Of a DNA stretch of 6,112 bases, positions 1-4,163 are shown piece by piece. Origin of the DNA: Candidatus Uhrbacteria bacterium (GTDB lineage: Bacteria; Patescibacteriota; Patescibacteriia; UBA9934; GWF2-40-263). The position numbers and the translations under genes were made by a program. Below the pieces are notes generated by a model. That model saw only the letters and a list, made by a program, of their open reading frames with translations, did no database searches and was not told the origin of the DNA. The stretch is taken from positions 1 to 6,112 of the forward strand of contig CAIKXH010000166.1 of NCBI GenBank assembly GCA_903831335.1. The letters are read 5' to 3'. The stretch's first letter is position 1; each line of letters begins with the position of its first letter.

Positions 1-25
1 AAACGAAATTAAAAAATAATATCGT

Positions 26-70
26 TTGAGCTTGTCGAGAACTTGTCATGCCACATCTCGACAAGCTCAA
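26..70. repeat. Perfect 15-bp inverted repeat with 15-nt loop (REP-like)
   Basis: The left arm (26-40, TTGAGCTTGTCGAGA) and right arm (56-70, TCTCGACAAGCTCAA) are exact reverse complements, separated by 15 nt. The core TCGACAAGCTCA resembles a short palindromic motif that recurs as REP-like intergenic repeats in many bacterial genomes; that resemblance is from memory. The right arm ends on the first base of the ATG chosen for the downstream DUF167 gene, so a transcript starting upstream would fold right up to its start codon. It could instead end an upstream transcript, although there is no T-tract after it. Confidence is high for the structure and low for a function. Confidence 0.75.
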
Positions 71-303
71 TGAATATACATGTGATCATAACAGTTCACG
101 TAAAACCACGATCTCGAAAGAACTCTATCGAATGGATCGATGATGAGACTGCCAAGATCTCCGTCACAGCGATTGCAGAGAAGGGAAAGGCGAACGATGC
201 TGTTATGGAGGTGTTATCCGAGGATCTTGGTATAGCAAAGTCTTTGATCGAGATTGTGAGAGGAAAGACGACAAGAATTAAACAGGTGGAAATAAAAAAA
301 TAG
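70..303 (+). CDS. DUF167 / YggU-family protein
   Basis: This is a small 77-residue protein of the DUF167 (YggU) family, a conserved alpha/beta fold with no settled biochemical role. Family hallmarks are visible in order: an N-terminal strand leading to VKPRSRKNSI (residues 11-20), the KGKAN core (38-42) where the family has G-K-A-N, and a C-terminal G-x-T-x-R-x-K block inside VRGKTTRIK (63-71). The length is about normal for the family. The ATG at 70 is preferred over an upstream TTG at 43, because the extra nine residues would be encoded by the hairpin repeat and do not look like the family. No Shine-Dalgarno motif precedes it. The gene converges on yidD, and its stop codon lies inside the shared terminator. 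If the origin lies beside dnaA, it is transcribed against the leftward replication fork. The family call is firm; the function is unknown. Confidence 0.85.
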   Translation: MNIHVIITVHVKPRSRKNSIEWIDDETAKISVTAIAEKGKANDAVMEVLSEDLGIAKSLIEIVRGKTTRIKQVEIKK

Positions 304-321
304 CTCAATTGAGCTATTTTT
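296..321. terminator. Bidirectional palindromic terminator between DUF167 gene and yidD
   Basis: This is a perfect 26-bp palindrome centred between 308 and 309. Its core TAGCTCAATTGAGCTA is flanked by an A-run on the left and a T-run on the right, so it reads as a hairpin plus U-tract in both directions. The DUF167 stop codon TAG (301-303) lies inside it, and the yidD stop codon (320-322 on the minus strand) overlaps its right edge. It therefore serves both convergent transcripts. Confidence 0.85.
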
Positions 322-580
322 ATTTTGGTGCCTCATCTATACCTCCTTTGTTGAAAGGGTTACACCGAATAACACGTTTTATTGTGAGCCAACCTCCTTT
401 TATCAGTCCATGACGCTCAAAACACTGATATCCATATTCCGAACAGGTTGGGTAAAAGCGACAATATCCGTTCGGGTAAAGATGTCGCATGAAACCGTGG
501 TCAAAAGACAAGGTTTTTTGATAAATTCGGATAAGAAAGAGTATGAGAAGTGTTGGAAGGAACAGGAATCGCCATTTCAT
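320..580 (-). CDS. yidD: Membrane protein insertion efficiency factor YidD
   Basis: YidD is a small inner-face membrane-associated protein that helps YidC/Sec insert membrane proteins. The 86-residue protein has a hydrophobic, probably amphipathic N-terminus (MKWRFLFLPTLLILFLIRIY), then the diagnostic CRFYPTCSEYG block (residues 40-50). GLIKGGWLTIKRVIRCNPFNKGGID follows in two parts: G-x-x-K-G-x-W-L (58-65) and C-N-P-F-x-x-G-G (73-80). Cysteines are at 40, 46, 53 and 73. The length is normal. The start ATG overlaps the rnpA stop codon by four bases (ATGA), which suggests translational coupling; no Shine-Dalgarno motif is seen. It is the last gene of the rpmH-rnpA-yidD unit. In most bacteria yidC and often jag follow, but here the unit ends at a terminator and a convergent gene. 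Confidence 0.95.
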   Translation of the reverse strand: MKWRFLFLPTLLILFLIRIYQKTLSFDHGFMRHLYPNGYCRFYPTCSEYGYQCFERHGLIKGGWLTIKRVIRCNPFNKGGIDEAPK

Positions 581-915
581 AGGAGTTTTGCTCGTTTAAA
601 CATGCGGTCAATCTGTTCTACCAGTTGCTTGTGCGTTTGCTCAATCGTTTCCTTCTTTACGAGAAACAAGACATCAAAACCTGGACGGATATCGGAAAGG
701 CGTTTTTCGACGATTCCGCGAATTCTTCGCTTAATCTTATTGCGAACAACCGCCCGTTTCGAAATCTTTGTTCCAACTACAACTGTAAATCGAGTAACAG
801 GAAGATTATTTGTTGTAAAACGTATTCCAAGCGTGGAATCAAAGACACTCCTGCCTTTGGCAAAGAGTGTTTTGATATCTTTTTCGTTACGTAATCTGTT
901 TACGGAAGGAAACAC
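577..915 (-). CDS. rnpA: Ribonuclease P protein component
   Basis: RnpA is the small basic protein subunit of RNase P, which with the catalytic RNA removes 5' leaders from pre-tRNAs. The 112-residue form shows the family start (MFPSVNRLRNEKDIKTLFAKGRS), a central beta-sheet (FTVVVGTKISK) and the RNA-binding helix RAVVRNKIKRRIR (54-66). The classic RNR motif reads RNK here, a conservative change. The GTG at 915 is preferred: it gives the expected NRLRNEKDI spacing from the N-terminus and lies 4 nt after the rpmH stop codon. A TTG at 936 would add seven residues (119 aa) and overlap rpmH by 17 nt. Neither start has a clear Shine-Dalgarno motif. The TGA stop codon overlaps the yidD start. The identity is firm; the start is less so. 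Confidence 0.93.
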   Translation of the reverse strand: MFPSVNRLRNEKDIKTLFAKGRSVFDSTLGIRFTTNNLPVTRFTVVVGTKISKRAVVRNKIKRRIRGIVEKRLSDIRPGFDVLFLVKKETIEQTHKQLVEQIDRMFKRAKLL

Positions 916-919
916 ATGA

Positions 920-1072
920 TTATTTACTTGTTGCAACAGGCGCTAGGCGCTTACGTCCTTTTGCGCGACGGCGAGCAATAACTTCACGGCCGTTTTTTGT
1001 GCTCATTCTTTGAAGAAATCCGTGTGTTCTTACACGTTTGAGCTTTTTTGGTTGATGGGTTCGCTTTGGCAT
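920..1072 (-). CDS. rpmH: 50S ribosomal protein bL34
   Basis: The minus strand encodes a 50-residue, strongly basic protein, from ATG at 1072 to TAA at 920-922. It begins [19 protein letters not shown], continues with [22 protein letters not shown] (residues 22-43) and ends APVATSK. This matches bL34, a short rRNA-binding protein of the large subunit, along its whole length: the K-R-T-x-Q-P start, the R-T-H-G-F block, and the T-K-N-G-R / [10 protein letters not shown] tail. It is slightly longer than the usual 44-46 residues, with an extra Pro after Met and a short C-terminal extension. It is the first gene of the leftward rpmH-rnpA-yidD unit and is divergent from dnaA, the classic origin-region order. 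No Shine-Dalgarno motif precedes the start. Confidence 0.97.
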   Translation of the reverse strand: MPKRTHQPKKLKRVRTHGFLQRMSTKNGREVIARRRAKGRKRLAPVATSK

Positions 1073-1176
1073 AGTGGGTGATTAGTATTTTCTAGAAAGT
1101 AGCAGGTAAAGACAGGTGGAAGCTTAATTCATAAGCCATAAACTGCCAACTACTTGAGTACACAGATACTAACACA

Positions 1177-1185
1177 GTATCCACA
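1177..1185 (+). promoter_or_regulatory. DnaA box (8 of 9)
   Basis: GTATCCACA differs from TTATCCACA only at the first base. It lies in the rpmH-dnaA gap near two further boxes. Confidence 0.5.
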
Positions 1186-1227
1186 GCTTATCAAGGGCTT
1201 TAGGAACAATTTGCGCTCTTGCCCAGT

Positions 1228-1236
1228 TGTGGATAA
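1228..1236 (-). promoter_or_regulatory. DnaA box (perfect)
   Basis: TGTGGATAA is the exact reverse complement of TTATCCACA. It lies 72 bp upstream of the dnaA start codon, where DnaA binding could repress dnaA. Confidence 0.75.
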
Positions 1237-1246
1237 ATCGATACAC

Positions 1247-1255
1247 TGATCCACA
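1247..1255 (+). promoter_or_regulatory. DnaA box (8 of 9)
   Basis: TGATCCACA differs from TTATCCACA at the second base. It lies 10 bp from the perfect box at 1228-1236 in opposite orientation, so the two form an inverted pair. Confidence 0.55.
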
Positions 1256-1307
1256 TCATATCCCCCCACTCGTGTATTTGAATCGTTTTTTCTCATAAAT
1301 TGTCGTT

Positions 1308-2726
1308 ATGAACACGATCGAACTTTGGCAAGCTGTTCTTGGTGAACTGGAACTATCTCTGAGTAAGGCCAATTTTACAACTTGGTTCAAGAATACGTTC
1401 ATTTCTGAAATTAATGAGCACTCTCTTACGGTTGGTGTACCTAACATGTTTACCCTCACATGGTTAGAAAAAAAACATGCACGTGAAATTATCAAATCTG
1501 TTCAAGAACACACAGGTGGAAACATTAAACATATTTCTTTTCGTGTTGAAACACGCCAAATCCCTGCTCAAGCCGTTCCTGTTGCTGGAAAACAAGAGGT
1601 TGTATCTCATATACAACCCGTATCAGAACAACAAACACAAACAGTAAGGGATTTTTTCTCAGAACAAGCTCCTTCGGAAGTTCAGGAAAACAGAACAGGA
1701 GAATTTTCTCTCAATGGAAAATACAACTTTGAGACATTTATTGTTGGTAAGCAAAATGAGCTTGCCCACGCTGCAGCACAGGCGGTAGCGAATCAGCCTG
1801 GAGGTGTTTACAATCCTCTTTATATTTATGGTGGCGTTGGTCTTGGAAAAACACACCTTCTTCAAGCGATTGGAAATGAATTATTGAGAAAAAATCCTAA
1901 TTTAAGGATTCTCTATATTACATGCGAGCGTTTCACAAATGATTATGTCACGGCTTTACGCACAGGAAAAATGACCGATTTCAAAAACCGATACCGCATG
2001 GTTGATATCCTCTTGGTAGATGATATTCAGTTTATTGGGGGAAAGGAGAGTACGCAGGAAGAATTTTTCCACACGTTCAACCAACTTTTTCAAAACAATA
2101 AGCAGTTGGTTATTTCTTCAGACCGCCCACCAAAAGCCATTCCTTCTCTTGAAGCACGTCTTGTTTCACGTTTTGAACAAGGAATGCTCGCTGATGTGGG
2201 ATCTCCTGATTTTGAAACACGTGTTGCAATTTTGGAATCGAAATGTCGTGAAAAACTCTATCAAATAGAGCACGATATCTTAAACCACATTGCCTCTGTT
2301 GTGCAGACGAACGTAAGAGAATTGGAAGGAGCTCTCAATAAAGTCATTGCATTTCATCAATTTAAAAATGTTCGCCCTTCATTAGAAACAGTCAAACCAA
2401 TTCTTACCAGTTTTCAGCCTTCTTCCATAAAGAAGAACGTAACACCGAAACAACTCATACACACTGTTTCACTTTACTTCGATATTCGCATCGAAGATCT
2501 CCTTGGAAAGAGTCGTGAGAAAAAATTAGCTTTTCCGAGACAAATCATTATGTATTTAATGAGAGAAGAGATGAAATCAAGCTATCCTTCTATTGGAAAT
2601 GAGCTGGGTGGTAGAGATCACACAACCGCCATGCATGCATATGATAAAATTTCCGAGTGTTTAACAGAAGATGAAAAACTTCAACAAGACATTGAGATGA
2701 TTAAGCAGCGTTTATACACAATGTAG
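1308..2726 (+). CDS. dnaA: Chromosomal replication initiator protein DnaA
   Basis: DnaA is the AAA+ ATPase that binds DnaA boxes, melts the origin and loads the helicase. The 472-residue protein has all four domains. Domain I covers residues 1 to about 80 (ELWQAVLGELE, W26, W52). A variable, Gln-rich linker (about 81-135) is domain II. Domain III follows, with Walker A GGVGLGKTH (175-183), Walker B ILLVDD (234-239), sensor 1 VISSD (268-272), box VII LVSRFEQG with the probable arginine finger R288, and sensor 2 around NVRELEG (335-341). Domain IV has the DNA-binding signature GGRDHTTAMHAYDKI (434-448). The common form of the signature is GGRDHSTVxHAxxKI, so T439 and A441 are mild variants. The ATG start fits the family N-terminus but has no Shine-Dalgarno motif. 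A perfect DnaA box is embedded in the last codons. Length and motifs indicate an intact gene. Confidence 0.98.
   Translation: MNTIELWQAVLGELELSLSKANFTTWFKNTFISEINEHSLTVGVPNMFTLTWLEKKHAREIIKSVQEHTGGNIKHISFRVETRQIPAQAVPVAGKQEVVSHIQPVSEQQTQTVRDFFSEQAPSEVQENRTGEFSLNGKYNFETFIVGKQNELAHAAAQAVANQPGGVYNPLYIYGGVGLGKTHLLQAIGNELLRKNPNLRILYITCERFTNDYVTALRTGKMTDFKNRYRMVDILLVDDIQFIGGKESTQEEFFHTFNQLFQNNKQLVISSDRPPKAIPSLEARLVSRFEQGMLADVGSPDFETRVAILESKCREKLYQIEHDILNHIASVVQTNVRELEGALNKVIAFHQFKNVRPSLETVKPILTSFQPSSIKKNVTPKQLIHTVSLYFDIRIEDLLGKSREKKLAFPRQIIMYLMREEMKSSYPSIGNELGGRDHTTAMHAYDKISECLTEDEKLQQDIEMIKQRLYTM
2712..2720 (+). promoter_or_regulatory. DnaA box (perfect), inside the dnaA 3' end
   Basis: TTATACACA matches TTATNCACA exactly. 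It encodes part of the final residues of DnaA, just before the TAG stop codon, so coding and binding functions overlap. Confidence 0.75.
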
Positions 2727-2732
2727 TCCACA

Positions 2733-2763
2733 GGTTATTCCTGTGTATAAGGAATGTATAACC
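2733..2763. repeat. Imperfect inverted repeat with a DnaA box in the loop
   Basis: GGTTATTCC (2733-2741) pairs with GGAATGTATAACC (2751-2763) apart from a short bulge in the right arm. The 9-nt loop is exactly the perfect minus-strand DnaA box TGTGTATAA. An alternative smaller hairpin pairs CACAGG (2729-2734) with CCTGTG (2740-2745). Neither is followed by a T-tract, so a role as dnaA terminator is not supported. Confidence 0.55.
2742..2750 (-). promoter_or_regulatory. DnaA box (perfect)
   Basis: TGTGTATAA is the exact reverse complement of TTATACACA. It forms an inverted pair with the box at 2712-2720, with 21 bp between them. Confidence 0.75.
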
Positions 2764-2821
2764 CTATGGACAGCCCTGTGTGAAAATAAGGGATAAGAAA
2801 GGACTACTATTTCAAACTTTT

Positions 2822-2842
2822 TTGTCCACATGTTCATACACA
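2822..2842 (+). promoter_or_regulatory. Tandem DnaA boxes (two, each 8 of 9)
   Basis: TTGTCCACA (2822-2830) and TCATACACA (2834-2842) each differ from TTATNCACA at one position. They lie in the same orientation, three bases apart, and could hold adjacent DnaA molecules. Confidence 0.5.
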
Positions 2843-2870
2843 CCACCGTGCAGAATTCTTCCACAGACAA

Positions 2871-2910
2871 GTCACTATTTTTTTCTCTCCATTGAGATAA
2901 AAAAATAAAG
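2871..2910. other. AT-rich stretch, candidate DNA unwinding element
   Basis: Only 10 of these 40 bases are G or C. The stretch contains a run of seven T and a run of seven A, and sits between DnaA-box matches at 2857-2865 and 2920-2928. This position suits a duplex-unwinding element. CTATTTTTT within it (2875-2883) also fits three units of the DnaA-trio pattern described in Bacillus, but a T/A run can match that by chance. Confidence 0.5.
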
Positions 2911-2919
2911 TTATCCCTC

Positions 2920-2928
2920 TCATCCACA
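2920..2928 (+). promoter_or_regulatory. DnaA box (8 of 9) upstream of dnaN
   Basis: TCATCCACA differs from TTATCCACA at the second base. It lies 50 bp before the dnaN start codon, on the dnaN side of the AT-rich stretch. Confidence 0.5.
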
Positions 2929-2942
2929 GCCTTACTATTGTC

Positions 2943-2974
2943 TTTAGTTCTTTATTCTAAACCAAGGAACTAAA
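2943..2974 (+). promoter_or_regulatory. dnaN leader hairpin containing the ribosome-binding site
   Basis: In the transcript, 2943-2953 (UUUAGUUCUUU) pairs with 2964-2974 (AAGGAACUAAA) through ten Watson-Crick pairs and one U-G pair, with a 10-nt loop (2954-2963). The Shine-Dalgarno sequence AAGGA (2964-2968), 10 nt before the dnaN ATG, lies entirely in the 3' arm. Folding would hide it from the ribosome. This is the only clear Shine-Dalgarno motif in the window. The structure is seen in the sequence; any regulatory effect is inferred. Confidence 0.5.
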
Positions 2975-2978
2975 ATTT

Positions 2979-4115
2979 ATGAAGATTTCCTGCACACAAG
3001 AAAACCTCCATCAAGGATTAAGTATTACAAGTCACCTAGTGACGAAGAATATTAATCTTCCCATCCTTCAAAATGTTCTTATAAAAGCAGAAGGAGGAAT
3101 TGTTAAGTTCACAACAACAAATCTTGAAATTGCAATCAACTGTTCTGTACGTGGAAAAGTAGAAGATCAAGGAGAATTTACAATTCCTTCAAAATTATTT
3201 TTTGATTATGTTTCATTGCTTCCAAATGAAATCATTCATCTGGAAACGATAGGAGATCAATTGGTAATCGAGTGCGGAAGTCATAAAACAAAAATTCACG
3301 GACTTTCAGCAACAGATTTTCCACTCGTTCCAAAGGTGGAAGGAGATACAACCTTCCAGATCCCGATCAATGACCTTAAAACAGCCCTCTCCCAGGTTTT
3401 ATTCTCTGTTGCAACAAATGAATCACGTCCTGAGTTAACGGGTGTGTTCATGCATTTTTACCCGTTTCAACAAGAAATGAGATTAACTCTTGCAACAACG
3501 GACTCCTACAGACTTTCTGAGCGCACAATCCCTGTGACAAGTGGGCCCATGGAAGATTATTCCGTTGTGATTCCTGCTAAAACTCTTTCAGAGGTGAGCC
3601 GTATTCTTTCTGTGTTTAGAGATGATGTCGATTTGCCTTCCTATATAACCATGCAGGTAAAACAGAATCAGGTTGTCTTCATGTATGGTCCCGTTGAGCT
3701 TGTTTCAAGAACGATTGAGGAAAATTATCCTGACTATCAACAAATCATTCCGAAGCAATTTCAAACACAAGTTGTTATAGATAGGGAAGATTTTCTCAAG
3801 GCAGTAAAAACAGCAAGTTTGTTTTCAAAGAATGGTTTGTTCGATGTTACACTTCTGTTTTCCCCAACGGAAAAAAGTGTAAGTGTAAAAGCTCTAGATG
3901 TAACACGTGGAGAAAATACAACTATGTGTGGAGCGGATGTTTCAGGAATATTGAATTCCGTCACTGTCAATCACAGATATCTTTTAGATGGACTTCAATC
4001 CATGGTAAGTGATCAAATTTTATTTGAGATGATCGATGCTTCAAACCCATGTTTGTTGACAATGAAAGAAAAGCCATCCGAACACAGATATATCGTGATG
4101 CCAATTAAACAATAG
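2979..4115 (+). CDS. dnaN: DNA polymerase III subunit beta (sliding clamp)
   Basis: DnaN forms the dimeric ring that tethers DNA polymerase III to DNA and recruits repair and lagging-strand factors. The 378-residue protein has the expected length for three clamp domains (about 1-120, 121-250 and 251-378). Visible family blocks are NLPILQNVLI (26-35), GLSATDFPLVP (108-118), SRPELTGV (149-156), ATTDSYRLSE (172-181), ENYPDYQQIIP (248-258) and the C-terminal YIVMPIKQ (371-378), which follows the usual MPMR-type ending that lines the partner-binding cleft. The start is supported by AAGGA at 2964-2968 and the M-K-I N-terminus. dnaN follows dnaA in the same direction, separated by the probable origin, and may have its own promoter. 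No recF or gyrB follows; the gene ends in a terminator shared with the convergent PBP gene. Confidence 0.98.
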   Translation: MKISCTQENLHQGLSITSHLVTKNINLPILQNVLIKAEGGIVKFTTTNLEIAINCSVRGKVEDQGEFTIPSKLFFDYVSLLPNEIIHLETIGDQLVIECGSHKTKIHGLSATDFPLVPKVEGDTTFQIPINDLKTALSQVLFSVATNESRPELTGVFMHFYPFQQEMRLTLATTDSYRLSERTIPVTSGPMEDYSVVIPAKTLSEVSRILSVFRDDVDLPSYITMQVKQNQVVFMYGPVELVSRTIEENYPDYQQIIPKQFQTQVVIDREDFLKAVKTASLFSKNGLFDVTLLFSPTEKSVSVKALDVTRGENTTMCGADVSGILNSVTVNHRYLLDGLQSMVSDQILFEMIDASNPCLLTMKEKPSEHRYIVMPIKQ

Positions 4116-4163
4116 AAATAAAAAAGAAGATCTTTACGATCTTCTTTTTTATTTCTATTGTTT
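4107..4163. terminator. Bidirectional terminator between dnaN and the PBP gene
   Basis: A perfect 26-bp stem (4107-4132 with 4138-4163) closes on a 5-nt loop, TTTAC. The core AAGAAGATC / GATCTTCTT is flanked by an A-run on the left and a T-run on the right, giving a U-tract for transcripts from either side. Both stop codons lie inside the stem: dnaN TAG at 4113-4115, and the PBP stop at 4155-4157 on the minus strand. The palindrome forces the final codons of both genes to match (Lys-Gln-stop). Confidence 0.9.

Larger units (their letters stand above)
1073..1307. promoter_or_regulatory. Divergent rpmH/dnaA intergenic region with DnaA boxes
   Basis: This 235-bp gap separates two divergent genes and must hold the outward promoters for both. 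It carries three matches to the DnaA-box consensus TTATNCACA (1177-1185, 1228-1236 and 1247-1255), all upstream of dnaA. This fits DnaA autoregulation and the upstream half of a bipartite origin. I found no convincing sigma-70 promoter. A weak dnaA candidate pairs TTGCGC (1211-1216) with GATAAA (1232-1237) at a short 15-nt spacing and would overlap the central DnaA box. On the minus strand, TTGGCA near 1145 could be a -35 element for rpmH, but its -10 partner is poor. No Shine-Dalgarno motif precedes dnaA; the bases before the ATG are AAATTGTCGTT. Confidence 0.6.
2712..2978. other. oriC: Probable chromosomal replication origin (oriC), dnaA-dnaN side
   Basis: The end of dnaA and the 252-bp gap before dnaN hold a cluster of DnaA-box matches. 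Two are perfect TTATACACA boxes in inverted orientation (2712-2720 and 2742-2750). Three are 8 of 9 (2822-2830, 2834-2842 and 2920-2928), and there are weaker 7-of-9 sites at 2724-2732 and 2857-2865. A 40-bp stretch with 75% A+T (2871-2910) lies between the last two sites and is the natural unwinding element. With the boxes upstream of dnaA this resembles the bipartite origin of Bacillus subtilis. Transcription of rpmH-rnpA-yidD leftward and dnaA-dnaN rightward is co-directional with forks leaving this site. The call is inferred from sequence; no skew was computed. Confidence 0.8.

Noticed and set aside
1..27. AAACGA...TCGTTT inverted repeat with an A-rich loop at the left edge
   Set aside because: It is short, imperfect and at the edge. 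It could be the end of a terminator for an upstream gene, but there is too little sequence to support a call.
577..579. Possible UGA recoding (as in Gracilibacteria and Absconditabacteria)
   Set aside because: The rnpA TGA lies at the normal protein end and overlaps the yidD start as ATGA. No gene here needs an in-frame TGA read as an amino acid.
410..919. A 169-codon open frame on the plus strand opposite rnpA and part of yidD
   Set aside because: It is antisense to two well-recognised genes, its translation resembles no family, and low stop density opposite coding sequence explains it.
2777..2785. TGTGTGAAA as a further DnaA box
   Set aside because: It matches only 7 of 9 and breaks the conserved TTAT half, so it was not counted among the origin boxes.
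2712..2927. A 71-codon minus-strand frame across the dnaA-dnaN gap
   Set aside because: It covers the DnaA-box cluster and AT-rich stretch, has no family resemblance, and the region is better explained as an origin.
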